A stretch of DNA of 64,000 nt from Streptomyces sp. MUM 2J (GTDB lineage Bacteria; Actinomycetota; Actinomycetes; Streptomycetales; Streptomycetaceae). The position numbers were made by a program, and so were the translations under genes. Of the stretch, positions 22,112 to 33,537 are shown piece after piece. The stretch lies in contig NZ_JADWYM010000004.1 in the NCBI RefSeq assembly GCF_022414535.1, positions 124,001 to 188,000 of the forward strand, in the 5' to 3' direction. How positions within the stretch are numbered: the stretch's first letter is position 1; each line of letters opens with the position of its first letter. The notes beneath the pieces are model-generated. The model saw nothing but the letters and a program-made list of their open reading frames with translations. It did not search any database and was not told the DNA's origin.

Positions 22112-22160
22112 AAGCCCCATGATAGGCCGCGCTCGCAAGCGCGTACCGAACATGGGGCTT
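22112..22160. terminator. Two-tier hairpin terminator after secG
   Basis: An outer perfect 10-bp stem, AAGCCCCATG (22112-22121) / CATGGGGCTT (22151-22160), encloses an inner 6-bp hairpin CGCGCT/AGCGCG (22128-22143). It lies 50 bases after the secG stop on the minus strand, so it is most likely the terminator of the pgk-tpiA-secG transcript. Confidence 0.75.
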
Positions 22161-22209
22161 CTGCTGCGAAATGTGCGGAAAGTGCCGGATGCGAGCGGTG
22201 TGCGGACCG

Positions 22210-22446
22210 TCAGCTGTTCGACTTCATGAGGAGGCCGAGGACGATGACGCACGCGAACCACAGCAGACCGACCACCACGGTGATCCGGTCGAGGTTGCGC
22301 TCCGCGACCGACGAGCCGCCGACGGACGACTGCATGCCACCACCGAACATGTCGGAGAGGCCGCCGCCCTTGCCCTTGTGCATCAGCACCAGCAGCATCA
22401 TCAGCAGGCTGAAGACGATCAGGGCGATCGAGAACCCCAAAACCAC
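22210..22446 (-). CDS. secG: Preprotein translocase subunit SecG
   Basis: SecG is a small membrane subunit of the SecYEG protein export channel. The 78-aa protein has two membrane helices (about 3-23 and 55-74) joined by a glycine-rich cytoplasmic loop, LMHKGKGGGLSDMFGGGMQSS, the family hallmark. The start is GTG. It follows tpiA by 108 bases on the same strand, a conserved actinobacterial neighbourhood. Confidence 0.95.
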   Translation of the reverse strand: MVLGFSIALIVFSLLMMLLVLMHKGKGGGLSDMFGGGMQSSVGGSSVAERNLDRITVVVGLLWFACVIVLGLLMKSNS

Positions 22447-22554
22447 AGCTGGACCAACTTCCTCGGATTCGGATGGACGACGGGGTCCAGCAGCGCACCA
22501 CTGGACCCCGCAAGGGTACGACGAATCGTCGTCACCGCATACTCACAGCTCGGC

Positions 22555-23331
22555 TCACTGATCGCGGAAGCGCACGATCTTGACGAACTCGTCCGCGTCC
22601 AGGGAGGCGCCGCCGACCAGCGCGCCGTCGATGTCGGCCTGCGCCATGATCTCGGCGACGTTGCCGGCCTTGACGGAGCCGCCGTACTGGATGCGGACCT
22701 CGTCGGCCAGCTCCTGCGTGTACAGCTCGGCGATCTTGCCGCGGATGGCGGCGCAGACCTCCTGGGCGTCCCCTGCGCCGCAGACCTTGCCGGTGCCGAT
22801 GGCCCACACCGGCTCATAGGCGATCACGATCGTCTCGGCCTGCTCTGCCGGGAGGTCCTTCAGCCCGCCCTCGACCTGGGCGAGGGTGTGGGCGACGTGG
22901 TTGCCCGCCTCGCGGACCTCCAGCTCCTCGCCGACGCACAGGATCGGGGTCAGACCGTGCTTGTAGGCGGCCTTGACCTTGGCGTTGACCAGCTCGTCGG
23001 TCTCACCGTGGTACTGGCGGCGCTCGGAGTGGCCGATGGCCACGAAGGTGCACTTCAGCTTGGCGAGCATGGGGCCGGAGATCTCGCCCGTGTAGGCACC
23101 GCCGTCGTGCGCCGAGATGTCCTGGGCGCCGTACTTGATCTTGAGCTTGTCGCCCTCGACCAGGGTCTGCACCGAGCGCAGGTCGGTGAAGGGGGGCAGG
23201 ACGGCGACCTCGACGGCCTCGTAGTCCTTGTCGGCCAGGGCGAAGGCGAGCTTCTGGGTGTGGGCGATGGCCTCCAGATGGTTGAGGTTCATCTTCCAGT
23301 TGCCCGCCATCAGCGGCGTGCGCGTGCTCAT
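22555..23331 (-). CDS. tpiA: Triosephosphate isomerase
   Basis: TpiA interconverts dihydroxyacetone phosphate and glyceraldehyde-3-phosphate. The 258-aa protein has all catalytic blocks: AGNWKMN with the active-site Lys, the electrophilic His in [17 protein letters not shown], and the signature [11 protein letters not shown] with the catalytic Glu, followed by the phosphate loop [11 protein letters not shown]. It starts 6 bases after the pgk stop and is co-transcribed with it. Confidence 0.97.
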   Translation of the reverse strand: MSTRTPLMAGNWKMNLNHLEAIAHTQKLAFALADKDYEAVEVAVLPPFTDLRSVQTLVEGDKLKIKYGAQDISAHDGGAYTGEISGPMLAKLKCTFVAIGHSERRQYHGETDELVNAKVKAAYKHGLTPILCVGEELEVREAGNHVAHTLAQVEGGLKDLPAEQAETIVIAYEPVWAIGTGKVCGAGDAQEVCAAIRGKIAELYTQELADEVRIQYGGSVKAGNVAEIMAQADIDGALVGGASLDADEFVKIVRFRDQ

Positions 23332-23337
23332 GTGTGG

Positions 23338-24549
23338 TCAGTCCTCCAGTGCGGCGAGGCCGGGGAGCGTCTTGCCCTCGAGGTATTCGAGGGAGGCGCC
23401 GCCACCGGTCGAGATGTGGCCGAAAGCGTTCTCGTCGAAACCGAGCGTGCGCACGGCCGCGGCCGAGTCGCCGCCGCCGACGACGGTGAAGCCGTCCGCT
23501 TCGACGAGGGCCTGCGCGACGGCGCGGGTGCCGTCGGCGTAGTCGGGGTGCTCGAAGACGCCCATCGGGCCGTTCCAGAACACGGTGGCGGCGTCGGCGA
23601 GCTTCGACGCGTACAGTTCGCGGGTCTTCGGGCCGATGTCCAGACCCTCCTGGTCGGCCGGGATGGCGTCCGCGTCGACGGTGGTGTACGTCGCCGGGGC
23701 CTTGGTCTTCAGGTCCGGGAACTCCGTGGCGACGAGGACGTCGACCGGCAGCACCAGCTCGACGCCGTCCTTCTCGGCGCGCGCCAGGTACTCCTCGACG
23801 ACCGGGACCTGGTCCTCCTGGAGCAGCGAGATGCCGACCTCGTACCCCTTGGCCTTGAGGAAGGTGTAGGCCATGCCGCCGCCGATGAGGAGGCGGTCGG
23901 CCTTGCCGAGGAGCTGGTCGATGACGGCCAGCTTGTCGGAGACCTTGGCGCCGCCGAGCGCGACGACGTAGGGCCGCTTGACGTCCTCGGTGAGCTTCTT
24001 CAGGACGCCGACCTCGGTGGCGATCAGGTAGCCGGCGTAGTGCGGCAGCCGGGCGGGCAGGTCGTACACCGAGGCGTGCCTGCGGTGCACGGCGCCGAAC
24101 CCGTCGCCGACGTACACGTCGGCGAGTGCGGCGAGCTGCTCGGCGAAGGCGGCGCGCTCGGCGTCGTCCTTCGCGGTCTCGCCCGCGTTGAAGCGGAGGT
24201 TCTCCAGTACGGCGACCCGGCCCGCGCCCAGTCCGGCGACGACGGCACGGGCGGAGTCGCCGACGGTGTCCGTCGCGAAGGCCACGTCGCCGCCGAGCAG
24301 TTCGCCCAGCCGAGAGGCGGCGGGAGCCAGGGAGCAGGCCGGGTCCGGGGCGCCCTTGGGGCGGCCGAGGTGCGAGGCGACGACCACCTTGGCGCCGGCG
24401 TCCACGAGCGCCTTGACGGTGGGGAGCACGGCGCGGATGCGGCCGTCGTCGGTGATGGTGCCGCCGTCCAGCGGCACGTTGAGGTCGGCGCGGACGAAGA
24501 CCCGCTTGCCGTCCACTCCTTCGGCGAGAAGTTCGTCGATCGTCTTCAT
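23338..24549 (-). CDS. pgk: Phosphoglycerate kinase
   Basis: Pgk makes ATP from 1,3-bisphosphoglycerate. The 403-aa protein starts MKTIDELL and has the substrate-binding RADLNVPLDGG signature near the N-terminus, SHLGRPKG, the hinge and nucleotide domain KVSDKLAVIDQLLGK, and the C-terminal GGGDSAAAVRTLG loop followed by HISTGGGASLEYLEGK. The upstream gene gap has its own hairpin (24636-24675) before pgk, so pgk-tpiA probably also has an independent promoter in the 155-base gap. Confidence 0.97.
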   Translation of the reverse strand: MKTIDELLAEGVDGKRVFVRADLNVPLDGGTITDDGRIRAVLPTVKALVDAGAKVVVASHLGRPKGAPDPACSLAPAASRLGELLGGDVAFATDTVGDSARAVVAGLGAGRVAVLENLRFNAGETAKDDAERAAFAEQLAALADVYVGDGFGAVHRRHASVYDLPARLPHYAGYLIATEVGVLKKLTEDVKRPYVVALGGAKVSDKLAVIDQLLGKADRLLIGGGMAYTFLKAKGYEVGISLLQEDQVPVVEEYLARAEKDGVELVLPVDVLVATEFPDLKTKAPATYTTVDADAIPADQEGLDIGPKTRELYASKLADAATVFWNGPMGVFEHPDYADGTRAVAQALVEADGFTVVGGGDSAAAVRTLGFDENAFGHISTGGGASLEYLEGKTLPGLAALED

Positions 24550-24635
24550 GGAAGAGGACTCCTGGTGAGGGCTTGTGCTGCTCTGGATCGTAGAGACGGC
24601 CGGCCACCGCCGGGACGGCCGGCCCGCACGTGAGT

Positions 24636-24675
24636 CAGGGCCCGGACAGCGCGACGTTGCGCTGCCCGAGCCCTG
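24636..24675 (-). terminator. Hairpin terminator after gap
   Basis: A long interrupted stem pairs CAGGGC (24636-24641) with GCCCTG (24670-24675) and CAGCGC with GCGCTG inside it, with short mismatches between. It lies about 30 bases after the gap stop on the minus strand and about 87 bases before pgk. It should end or attenuate the gap transcript. Confidence 0.7.
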
Positions 24676-24704
24676 CTCTCACATCGAGGTGCCTGATCTG
24701 CTGA

Positions 24705-25892
<1,188 letters not shown>

Positions 25893-26089
25893 TCACTCCT
25901 TTCAGATAGGTCCGTTCAGTCCTTGCCGGCACACCCGGCCGTCGTTCGAGCGCGCCTCGTGCTCGCCTGAGCGGGCGGTCGCCGCCGGCCCCGGCGGCCG
26001 GTGCTCCGGCCCGGAGCCGGGCGTCACGGTGGCGTCGGCGGCGAGTTCGCGGACCACCGTGCGCGTCGCGCCGCCCCTCGCCGTGGACG

Positions 26090-26302
26090 TCACGTGGTGC
26101 TCGTGTCACGGGCGGGGTGGATCAGGTCGCCGGGTCGTCGGACCGCGTGATCCGCTCTCGGACGAAGCCGGCCGGGCAGGTGGAGGACGGCGGGCTCGGA
26201 GCCGTCCCCCGGCTTTCTCGCGTACCCGGTGAGTGTGGCCGTGAGGATCTCGTCCTTCAAGACCGCCACGACGGCCGCGCGGCTGAAGACCGCCCCTCGC
26301 AC
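26090..26302 (-). CDS. Possible small hypothetical protein (70 aa)
   Basis: This minus-strand frame starts with GTG at 26302 and encodes MRGAVFSRAAVVAVLKDEIL and onwards, 70 residues. Third codon positions are mostly G or C in its first two thirds, as in real streptomycete genes, and the segment AAVVAVLKDEILTATLTGYARKPG looks protein-like. The C-terminal half is Arg/Pro-rich and could be random. No clear ribosome binding site and no recognised family. It may be a relic or chance frame. Confidence 0.3.
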   Translation of the reverse strand: MRGAVFSRAAVVAVLKDEILTATLTGYARKPGDGSEPAVLHLPGRLRPRADHAVRRPGDLIHPARDTSTT

Positions 26303-26570
26303 GCCCCCGGCCCGGGGTGCGGCCGGGGCGGGAGGCGGGAGGCGTTCGCCGCGGCCCGCGGCGAGCCCCCCGGGGCCACTCCGCGTGGCCGGCGGGGCAC
26401 GGGCACCGGCAGGCCTTCACACGACCTGGGCACACGGCCCGCCGGGGGAACGCTCCGCACACGGCCGCCGGAGGACGGACACCCCGGACACGGCCACCGG
26501 ACGAAGAGGTCCGGACATCGGCCCGCCGGACGAACGGGTTCCGGCGGCACCCGCGCCCGGACACGCGGAT

Positions 26571-26608
26571 GCCGGTGCCGACACCCCCGCGAGCCCGCCG
26601 GCACCGGC
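26571..26608 (-). terminator. Terminator of the uvrC-rapZ-yvcK-whiA operon
   Basis: A perfect 9-bp inverted repeat GCCGGTGCC (26571-26579) / GGCACCGGC (26600-26608) with a 20-base loop lies 18 bases after the whiA stop on the minus strand. The position suits an operon terminator. Confidence 0.65.
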
Positions 26609-26626
26609 GACTTGGCGGAATCCCGG

Positions 26627-27616
26627 TCAGCCCGCGAGGTTGTCGGCGAGTTCCTCGGCGAGGTTGGCCTCCGTGCCGGGGATGCCGATGTCCGCAGCGC
26701 GCTTGTCGGCCATCGCCAGCAGGCGGCGGATGCGGCCCGCGACGGCGTCCTTGGTCAGCGGCGGGTCCGCGAGCGCTCCCAGCTCCTCCAGGGAGGCCTG
26801 CTTGTGCTCCATGCGCAGCCGGCCGGCGGCGGCGAGGTGCTCGGGGACCTCGTCGCCCAGGATCTCCAGCGCGCGCTGGACGCGGGCACCGGCGGCGACG
26901 GCCGCGCGGGCGGAACGCCGCAGGTTGGCGTCGTCGAAGTTGGCGAGCCGGTTCGCCGTGGCCCGCACCTCGCGGCGCATCCGGCGCTCCTCCCAGGCCA
27001 GCACCGACTCGTGCGCGCCCAGGCGGGTGAGCAGGGCACCGATCGCGTCGCCGTCGCGGACGACGACCCTGTCGACGCCGCGTACCTCTCGGGCCTTGGC
27101 GGCGATGGACAGCCGGCGGGCGGCGCCGACCAGGGCGAGCGCGGCCTCGGGGCCCGGGCAGGTGACTTCCAGGGAGGAGGAGCGGCCGGGTTCGGTGAGC
27201 GAGCCGTGCGCCAGGAAGGCGCCGCGCCAGGCCGCCTCGGCGTCGCAGGTCGCGCCGGAGACGACCTGCGGGGGCAGACCCCGGATGGGGCGCCCGCGGC
27301 CGTCCACCAGACCGGTCTGGCGGGCCAGCTGGTCACCGCCCGCGACGACGCGCACGACGTAGCGCGAGCCGCGGCGCAGCCCGCCAGGAGCCATCACGAT
27401 CAGTTCCGAGCTGTGGCCGAAGATCTCCAGGATGTCCCGTTTGAGGCGGCGTGCCGCCATCGCGGTGTCCAGCTCCGCCTCGATCACGATGCGCCCGCTG
27501 ACCAGGTGAAGGCCGCCGGCGAACCGCAGGACGGCGGAGACCTCCGCCTTCCTGCAGCAGGTGCGGGTGACGGGGAGCCGGGAGACCTCGTCCTTCACCG
27601 CTGGCGTCATCGCCAT
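26627..27616 (-). CDS. whiA: Sporulation regulator WhiA
   Basis: WhiA is a DNA-binding regulator that works with WhiB to start sporulation septation in Streptomyces. The 329-aa protein has the divergent LAGLIDADG-endonuclease-like N-terminal domain ([35 protein letters not shown]) and a C-terminal helix-turn-helix ([25 protein letters not shown]). Two ATG codons (27616 and 27610) are possible; the second forms an ATGA overlap with the yvcK stop. It is the last gene of the uvrC operon, in the order conserved across actinobacteria. Confidence 0.97.
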   Translation of the reverse strand: MAMTPAVKDEVSRLPVTRTCCRKAEVSAVLRFAGGLHLVSGRIVIEAELDTAMAARRLKRDILEIFGHSSELIVMAPGGLRRGSRYVVRVVAGGDQLARQTGLVDGRGRPIRGLPPQVVSGATCDAEAAWRGAFLAHGSLTEPGRSSSLEVTCPGPEAALALVGAARRLSIAAKAREVRGVDRVVVRDGDAIGALLTRLGAHESVLAWEERRMRREVRATANRLANFDDANLRRSARAAVAAGARVQRALEILGDEVPEHLAAAGRLRMEHKQASLEELGALADPPLTKDAVAGRIRRLLAMADKRAADIGIPGTEANLAEELADNLAG

Positions 27617-28674
27617 GGGCCGATCCTTCCATGCATCCGAAAAATACGGTCGTACGCGGCGGCCAACAGCTCCGGGTCGTGCCTCGGGGTTCCGTCGGGC
27701 CGGGCCACCGGCGCCAGCTCGACCGCGGCGCCGAAGCGCTTGGCGGCGTCGATCAGCGAGTCACGGTCGGGCACGGCGGCCTCGTCGGCCAGCACCACGT
27801 CCAGGGCGAGTTTAGGGGCGTGTCGCCCCAAAACCTCCAAATGACGCTGCGGTGAGAAGCCTTCGGTTTCACCGGGCTGCGGGACGAGGTTGAGCGAGAG
27901 CACCCGGCGCGCCTTGGTCTCCTGCACGGCGTCGAACAGCTCCGGCACGAGCAGGTGCGGGATGACCGAGGAGAACCAGGAACCGGGGCCGAGCACCACC
28001 CAGTCCGCGTCGCGGACCGCCTCGACCGCCTCGGGGACGGCGGGCGGGTCGTGGGGCACCAGGTGCACGGACTGCACCTCGCCGGGGGTGAGCGCCACCG
28101 TCGCCTGGCCGCAGACGGTGTCCACGTCGTCCGGCCGCTTCGGGTCATGGCCCTTGACCAGGGCCTGCAGCTCCAGGGGCACGGCGGCCATCGGGAGCAC
28201 GCGCCCGTGCGCCCCGAGCAGCTTGCCGACCAGGTCGAGGGCCTGAACGTGGTCGCCGAGCTGCTCCCACAGAGCGACGATCAGCAGGTTGCCGACGGCG
28301 TGGCCGTGCATCTCGCCCTGGGACTGGAAGCGGTGCTGGATGACCCGGGACCAGGTCTGGCCCCAGTCGTCGTCCCCGCACAGCGCGGCCAGCGCCTTGC
28401 GCAGGTCGCCGGGGGGCAGCACGCCCAGCTCGTCGCGCAGCCGGCCGCTGGAGCCGCCGTCGTCGGCGACGGTGACCACGGCGGTGAGGTCGCCTGTGAT
28501 CCGGCGCAGCGCGGCGAGCGAGGCGGACAGGCCCATGCCGCCGCCGAGTGCGACGACCTTGGGCTGGGTGCCCCGGCGGCGCGGTCTGCCGCCGCGGGCC
28601 CCGACGGACCGGCTCGAACGCCCTTCGCCCACCACCCTGCGCAGCCGGCTCAGCCGCGGAGTACGTCCCGTCAT
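27607..28674 (-). CDS. yvcK: YvcK/CuvA-family gluconeogenesis factor
   Basis: YvcK proteins bind UDP-sugars and are needed for growth on gluconeogenic carbon and for normal cell wall and shape. The 355-aa protein has the family nucleotide-sugar site [20 protein letters not shown] followed by [17 protein letters not shown], and later the [10 protein letters not shown] and [14 protein letters not shown] blocks. The first 35 or so residues are basic and poorly conserved. The ATG at 28674 overlaps the rapZ stop (ATGA), which fixes the start. Confidence 0.94.
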   Translation of the reverse strand: MTGRTPRLSRLRRVVGEGRSSRSVGARGGRPRRRGTQPKVVALGGGMGLSASLAALRRITGDLTAVVTVADDGGSSGRLRDELGVLPPGDLRKALAALCGDDDWGQTWSRVIQHRFQSQGEMHGHAVGNLLIVALWEQLGDHVQALDLVGKLLGAHGRVLPMAAVPLELQALVKGHDPKRPDDVDTVCGQATVALTPGEVQSVHLVPHDPPAVPEAVEAVRDADWVVLGPGSWFSSVIPHLLVPELFDAVQETKARRVLSLNLVPQPGETEGFSPQRHLEVLGRHAPKLALDVVLADEAAVPDRDSLIDAAKRFGAAVELAPVARPDGTPRHDPELLAAAYDRIFRMHGRIGPWR

Positions 28675-29693
28675 TCGCGTCCCATGTCCCGGTGCACGAC
28701 CACCGTCTCCACACCCTCCGCGGCGAGCCGCGCGGCGAGCTTCTCCGACATGGCGACCGAGCGGTGCTTGCCGCCGGTGCAGCCGACCGCGATGGTCACG
28801 TAGCGCTTGCCCTCTCGGCGGTAGCCCGCGGCGACCAGCTGGAGGAGTTCGGCGTACCGGTCCAGGAACTCCTTCGCTCCGGGCTGGTTGATGACGTACG
28901 TCGCGACCTCCTCGTTGAGCCCGGTGAAGGGACGCAGTTCCGGGACCCAGTGGGGGTTGGGCAGGAACCGCATGTCCACGACCAGGTCGGCGTCGACGGG
29001 GAGGCCGTACTTGAAGCCGAACGACATCACGGTGGCCCGCAGCTCGGGCTCCTCGTCGCCGGCGAACTGGGCGTCCATCTTGGCGCGCAGCTCGTGAACG
29101 TTGAGGCTGGAGGTGTCGATCACCAGGTCGGCGTCGCCGCGCAGCTCGCGCAGCAGCTCCCGCTCGGCGGCGATGCCGTCGACGATGCGGCCGTCGCCCT
29201 GGAGGGGGTGTGGGCGGCGCACCGACTCGAAGCGGCGCACCAGGGCCTCGTCGGACGACTCCAGGAACACGATCCGCCGGGTGACGCCCTTGCGGTCGAG
29301 GTCGGCGAGGGACTCGCGGAGGTTGTCGAAGAAGCGGCGGCCCCGGACGTCGACGACGACCGCGATCCTGGCGACGTTGCCCTGGGAGCGCGCGCCGAGT
29401 TCCACCATGGTGGGGATGAGGGCGGGCGGCAGGTTGTCGACGACGAACCAGCCGAGGTCCTCCAGACACTTGGCCGCTGTGGAACGGCCGGCTCCGGACA
29501 TACCGGAGATGATCACCAGCTCGGGGATGGCCGTCTCGGGGACCCCGGCCGTTTCGCTGCCCGTACTCACCTGTGCTCCGTTGTCGTGGCGTGCGGTCCG
29601 CTCACCGTCGGGGGGACGCTCGGCCCGCCCGTCGGTGTGGCCGGCCGCCCGTTCCCGGTCGGCCGCGGTTCCTGTCTCGTGCTGCTCGGTCAT
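28671..29693 (-). CDS. rapZ: RNase adapter-like P-loop protein RapZ
   Basis: RapZ-family proteins are P-loop nucleotide-binding proteins; in E. coli RapZ controls glucosamine-6-phosphate synthase through small RNAs, but the actinobacterial role is not settled. The 340-aa protein has a disordered, charged N-terminal extension of about 55 residues, then Walker [10 protein letters not shown] (64-72), [10 protein letters not shown], and the C-terminal domain ending in [21 protein letters not shown]. The ATG overlaps the uvrC stop (ATGA), supporting the long form. Confidence 0.94.
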   Translation of the reverse strand: MTEQHETGTAADRERAAGHTDGRAERPPDGERTARHDNGAQVSTGSETAGVPETAIPELVIISGMSGAGRSTAAKCLEDLGWFVVDNLPPALIPTMVELGARSQGNVARIAVVVDVRGRRFFDNLRESLADLDRKGVTRRIVFLESSDEALVRRFESVRRPHPLQGDGRIVDGIAAERELLRELRGDADLVIDTSSLNVHELRAKMDAQFAGDEEPELRATVMSFGFKYGLPVDADLVVDMRFLPNPHWVPELRPFTGLNEEVATYVINQPGAKEFLDRYAELLQLVAAGYRREGKRYVTIAVGCTGGKHRSVAMSEKLAARLAAEGVETVVVHRDMGRE

Positions 29694-31849
29694 CTCTCCT
29701 GCCCCCGTCGATCCTCCGAGGCGCCCGCCGGGACGGGCTCCCCCGGGGAGCCCGGTGCCGCGGCGTCCCCGGCTGTCGCGTCTGCCGTGTCCTGCGCGTC
29801 CCTCGCGTCGTCCGCGAGTTCCGCGTCATCCATGATCTCTCCGGTGGCCGTGTTCACGGCGGGTGCGGCCGGAGTCGCCCGGGCGAGCGCGACCGCGACA
29901 GTCTCGGCCGTTTTGCGGCCTACACCCGGAACCTCACAGATCTGATCAATTGTCGCCGATCGCAGCTTCTTCAACGAACCGAAGTGCTTGATCAGCGCCT
30001 GCCTGCGGGTCTCGCCGAGGCCCGGCACGTCGTCCAGGGGGCTGGAGCGGAAGCGTTTGGCGCGTTTGGCGCGCTGGTAGGTGATCGCGAAGCGGTGCGC
30101 CTCGTCACGTACCCGTTGCAGCAGGTAGAGGCCCTCGCTGGTGCGGGGCAGGACCACCGGGTCGTCGTCGTCCGGCAGCCACACCTCCTCCAGGCGCTTG
30201 GCGAGGCCGCAGACGGCGATGTCGTCGATGCCCAGTTCGTCCAGGGCCCGGCGGGCGGCGGCGACCTGCGGCTGCCCGCCGTCGACGACGACCAGCTGGG
30301 GCGGGTAGGCGAACTTCCTCGGACGGCCGTCGTCGTCCTGGAGGTCGCCCCGCGCGGTGTCCTGGCCGTCGGGGGACACGCTCCGGCCGTCGGGGGACGC
30401 GCCCGGGCCGGCCCCGGGGTTCTCCTCGTCCACCCACTCGCCGGTCTTCTCCTTCTCGGCGAGGTACCGCCGGAAGCGGCGGGTGATCACCTCGTGCATG
30501 GAGCGGACGTCGTCCTGGCCGGCGAAGCCCTTGATCTGGAAGCGGCGGTACTCGCTCTTGCGGGCCAGCCCGTCCTCGAAGACGACCATGGAGGCCACCA
30601 CGTCGTCGCCCTGGAGGTGGGAGATGTCGTAGCACTCGATGCGCAGCGGGGCGCTGTCCAGGTCGAGGGCGTCGGCGATCTCCTCCAGCGCGCGTGAGCG
30701 TGTGGTCAGGTCCGAGGCACGCTTGGTCTTGTGCAGCACGAGCGACTGCTGGGCGTTGCGCCGCACCGTCTCCATGAGGGCCTTCTTGTCGCCGCGCTGC
30801 GGGACGCGCAGCGAGACGTGCGCGCCCCGGCGGCCGGTCAGCCACTCCTGGACCGGCTCCACCGGGTCCGGCAGGGCCGGGACGAGGACCTCCTTGGGAA
30901 CGGCGTCCCCGCTCTCCTCGCCGTACAGCTGCTGGAGGGCGTGCTCGACGAGGACGCCGGTGGTGACCTCCTCGACCTTGTCGGTGACCCAGCCGCGCTG
31001 GCCGCGCACCCGTCCGCCGCGCACGTGGAAGATCTGGACGGCCGCCTCCAGTTCGTCCTCGGCGACGGCGACGAGGTCGGCGTCGGTCGCGTCCGCGAGC
31101 ACGACCGCGTTCTTCTCCATGGCCTTCTTCAGCGCCTCGATGTCGTCGCGCAGGCGGGCCGCCCGCTCGTACTCCATCTCCTCGGCCGCCTCTGCCATCT
31201 GCTTCTCCAGGCGGCGCAGGTAGGTGCCGGTGCGGCCGGCCATGAAGTCGCAGAACTCCTCCGCGAGCTCCCGGTGGTCCCCGGGGGAGATCCGGTCGAC
31301 GCAGGGCGCGGAGCACTTTCCGATGTAGCCGAGCAGGCAGGGGCGGCCGGTGCGGGTGGCGTTCTTGAAGACGCCGGCCGAGCACGTGCGCACCGGGAAG
31401 ACCCGCAGCAGCAGGTCGACGGTGTCGCGAATGGCCCACGCGTGTGCGTACGGGCCGAAGTACCTGACGCCCTTCTTCTTGTGACCGCGCATCACCTGCA
31501 CACGCGGGAACTCCTCGTTCATCGTCACCGCGAGGTACGGGTAGCTCTTGTCGTCGCGGTACTTGACGTTGAATCGCGGGTCGTACTCCTTGATCCACGA
31601 GTACTCCAGCTGCAGCGCCTCGACCTCCGTGGACACCACCGTCCACTCCACGGACGCGGCCGTGGTCACCATGGTGCGCGTGCGCGGGTGGAGGTTGGCC
31701 AGGTCCTGGAAGTAGTTCGCCAGGCGCTGGCGCAGGCTCTTCGCCTTTCCGACGTAGATCACCCGGCGGTGCTCGTCACGGAACCGGTACACCCCGGGAG
31801 AGTCCGGGATCTCGCCCGGCCTGGGACGGTAGCTGGAGGGGTCGGCCAT
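29690..31849 (-). CDS. uvrC: Excinuclease ABC subunit C
   Basis: UvrC makes both incisions in nucleotide excision repair. The 719-aa protein has the N-terminal GIY-YIG nuclease ([22 protein letters not shown]), a cysteine-rich block with [19 protein letters not shown], a UvrB-binding UVR helix ([24 protein letters not shown]), the RNase H-like domain ([21 protein letters not shown]) and C-terminal helix-hairpin-helix motifs ([14 protein letters not shown]). A -10 box TAGGGT ends 7 bases before the ATG, so the mRNA is probably leaderless. It heads the operon with rapZ, yvcK and whiA. The C-terminal 60 or so residues are disordered. Confidence 0.97.
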   Translation of the reverse strand: MADPSSYRPRPGEIPDSPGVYRFRDEHRRVIYVGKAKSLRQRLANYFQDLANLHPRTRTMVTTAASVEWTVVSTEVEALQLEYSWIKEYDPRFNVKYRDDKSYPYLAVTMNEEFPRVQVMRGHKKKGVRYFGPYAHAWAIRDTVDLLLRVFPVRTCSAGVFKNATRTGRPCLLGYIGKCSAPCVDRISPGDHRELAEEFCDFMAGRTGTYLRRLEKQMAEAAEEMEYERAARLRDDIEALKKAMEKNAVVLADATDADLVAVAEDELEAAVQIFHVRGGRVRGQRGWVTDKVEEVTTGVLVEHALQQLYGEESGDAVPKEVLVPALPDPVEPVQEWLTGRRGAHVSLRVPQRGDKKALMETVRRNAQQSLVLHKTKRASDLTTRSRALEEIADALDLDSAPLRIECYDISHLQGDDVVASMVVFEDGLARKSEYRRFQIKGFAGQDDVRSMHEVITRRFRRYLAEKEKTGEWVDEENPGAGPGASPDGRSVSPDGQDTARGDLQDDDGRPRKFAYPPQLVVVDGGQPQVAAARRALDELGIDDIAVCGLAKRLEEVWLPDDDDPVVLPRTSEGLYLLQRVRDEAHRFAITYQRAKRAKRFRSSPLDDVPGLGETRRQALIKHFGSLKKLRSATIDQICEVPGVGRKTAETVAVALARATPAAPAVNTATGEIMDDAELADDARDAQDTADATAGDAAAPGSPGEPVPAGASEDRRGQER

Positions 31850-31856
31850 GTCTCAC

Positions 31857-31879
31857 ACCCTACTGGCGCGAAGTGACAG
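31857..31879 (-). promoter_or_regulatory. uvrC promoter, weak RecA-NDp/PafBC-like, leaderless
   Basis: On the minus strand CTGTCACTT (31879-31871), 8 bases, then TAGGGT (31862-31857) stands 7 bases before the uvrC ATG. The actinobacterial DNA-damage promoter consensus is TTGTCRGTG, 8 bases, TANNNT; six of nine positions of the first box fit and the spacing is exact. I call this a weak match. Confidence 0.45.
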
Positions 31880-32145
31880 CGCGGCCGGCCTGTGGACAAC
31901 GCCCGTGCCACCGTCGCCGGGGCGGCCGGCGGGGTCGGCCCGAGGCGCTCCGTCTCGGCCAGCGTCAGGGGTCTGCCGGGGACCAGGTGTTGTCGGGACC
32001 GAGTCAACACGCTTCAATGCGGGGGAACTCGGGGCCCTGAACGGCGTACGGACGTGAAGCACCGTCCTGCGCCGGCACCGACGCCCCGACGACCCACACG
32101 CACGGTCTGACCAGCCGTAGCGATCATTCACAGAAAGGCGCCTGC

Positions 32146-33093
32146 ATGCCGCACGCCACACAGCACGCGGACGTCGCCACCGCCGAACTGGACACGGCCC
32201 TGCAAGGCGGCCCCTTCCATGTCGCGCTGCGCGCCGCGATCGCCGCCCGGGGACTGCCGCTGCAGCGCGTCCAGCACCATCTGACGCGCTACGGGGTGAG
32301 AGTCGGCGTCACCAGCCTGAGCTACTGGCAGCAGGGCGCACGGCGCCCGCAGCGTCCCGAGTCCCTGCGCGCCGTGCGGGCCCTGGAGGAGATCCTCCAG
32401 CTGCCCGACGAATCGCTGATCCGGCTGCTGGCGGGAACCGGCGAGGGCACGGCACCGGGCCGGCCCGCGGCCCGCTCCTACCGCTCCTTCGTGGAGGCGT
32501 CCGGCACCCTGGAGCGCCTGCTCGGCGAACTGGACGCCGCACCCGACGGGGGACTGCACACGCTCGGCCACCACGAGGAGGTGCGGATCGGGCCGCGGCG
32601 CGAGCTGCTGAGCCGCGAGTCGCACCACATCATGCGGGCCCACGACGACGGTGTCGACCGCTTCCTGGCCGTCCACCACGGAGACCCGGGATGCGCGCCG
32701 GAGCGCATGGCCGTGCGCGCCCTGGAGAACTGCCGCATCGGGCGTGTACGGCTGCACCACACCACCGGCATCCTCGTGGCCGAACTGCTCTTCGACACGC
32801 GCCTCCGGGCAGGCGACACGTTCCTGTTCCGGTACACCGTCGAGGACGGCACCGCGGACGTCTGCCACGAGTTCGTCCGCGCCTTCGGCGCCCCGGGCGG
32901 GCAGTACGCCCTGCAGGTCCGGTTCGACGAGAACGCGCTCCCCCTGCGCTGCCACCGCTTCACCCAGCACTCCCCCGCGGCCCCTCGCAGCAGCCGCCAG
33001 GAGCTGCACCTGAGCGGGCGGCACCGCTCCGTGCACCTGGTGGAACCCCGGGTGCGGTCCGGTGTCGTGGGGATCGGGTGGGACTGGGAGTGA
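32146..33093 (+). CDS. Streptomycete hypothetical protein with HTH-like N-terminus
   Basis: This 315-aa soluble protein is of unknown function. Residues about 25-95 (FHVALRAAIAARGLPLQRV, then SLSYWQQGARRP and an LEEILQLP stretch) resemble a cryptic XRE-type helix-turn-helix of the kind that reads SYWQxGxRxP in streptomycete regulators. The rest, from about residue 110, has alternating beta-type segments (VDRFLAVHHGDP, GRVRLHHTTGILVAELLF, DTFLFRYTVEDG) with no known catalytic motif. The ATG at 32146 follows a GAAAGG site. It stands alone, divergent from uvrC, with 296 bases between them. Confidence 0.8.
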   Translation: MPHATQHADVATAELDTALQGGPFHVALRAAIAARGLPLQRVQHHLTRYGVRVGVTSLSYWQQGARRPQRPESLRAVRALEEILQLPDESLIRLLAGTGEGTAPGRPAARSYRSFVEASGTLERLLGELDAAPDGGLHTLGHHEEVRIGPRRELLSRESHHIMRAHDDGVDRFLAVHHGDPGCAPERMAVRALENCRIGRVRLHHTTGILVAELLFDTRLRAGDTFLFRYTVEDGTADVCHEFVRAFGAPGGQYALQVRFDENALPLRCHRFTQHSPAAPRSSRQELHLSGRHRSVHLVEPRVRSGVVGIGWDWE

Positions 33094-33107
33094 GCCGCTG
33101 AACCGGC

Positions 33108-33133
33108 GGGGCCGGCCTCAGGCGCCCGGCCCC
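33108..33133. terminator. Small bidirectional hairpin
   Basis: GGGGCCGG (33108-33115) and CCGGCCCC (33126-33133) form a perfect 8-bp stem between two convergent genes. The stem overlaps the last codons of the Rieske gene. Confidence 0.55.
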
Positions 33134-33537
33134 GCGACCACCTTGCCGTTCGTCACCCGCACGCTCAACTGCTGCAACGGCACCGAGGCCGGGGCGTGCA
33201 GCACCTCGCCGGTCGTCGCGTCGAACTCGCTGCCGTGGCACGGGCAGATCAGCCGGGTGCCCTCCAGCTTGTTGATCGGGCACCGCGCGTGCGTGCAGAT
33301 CGTGCTGTAGGCCTTCAACGCACCGGACGTGTCCCGGCTGACGACCACGTTGTGGTCCCGGTACAGCTTGGCACCACCCTGGGTGATCTCGCTCTCGGCG
33401 CCGAGTTCCACGGGGCCGTCCGGCACCGCGGACGTGGTGGTGCCGAGTGAGCAGGACGCCAGGCCGAGTCCGGCGACGGGCGTGACCGCGGCTCCCTTGA
33501 GAAGGGTGCGGCGACTCGGGGCGGGACGGCCGGTCAT
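33118..33537 (-). CDS. Tat-exported Rieske [2Fe-2S] protein
   Basis: This is a small electron-transfer protein (139 aa) acting outside the membrane. The N-terminus has a twin-arginine signal (SRRTLLKG, Arg9-Arg10) and a lipobox-like LASC at Cys29, so it may be a Tat-exported lipoprotein. The cluster ligands are Cys81 and His83 (CTHARC) and Cys98 and His101 (CPCHGSEFD), with Cys86 and Cys100 as the usual disulfide pair. The ATG at 33537 has a GGAG site 6 bases upstream. No oxygenase or cytochrome gene is adjacent, so the partner is unknown. Confidence 0.93.
   Translation of the reverse strand: MTGRPAPSRRTLLKGAAVTPVAGLGLASCSLGTTTSAVPDGPVELGAESEITQGGAKLYRDHNVVVSRDTSGALKAYSTICTHARCPINKLEGTRLICPCHGSEFDATTGEVLHAPASVPLQQLSVRVTNGKVVAGPGA

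Noticed and set aside
22081..22160. Possible tRNA or small RNA in the folded region after secG.
   Set aside because: The structure is a two-tier hairpin without cloverleaf or T-loop sequence; its place fits a terminator.
25902..26093. 63-codon minus-strand frame in the gap-whiA region.
   Set aside because: No ribosome binding site and composition like random GC-rich sequence.
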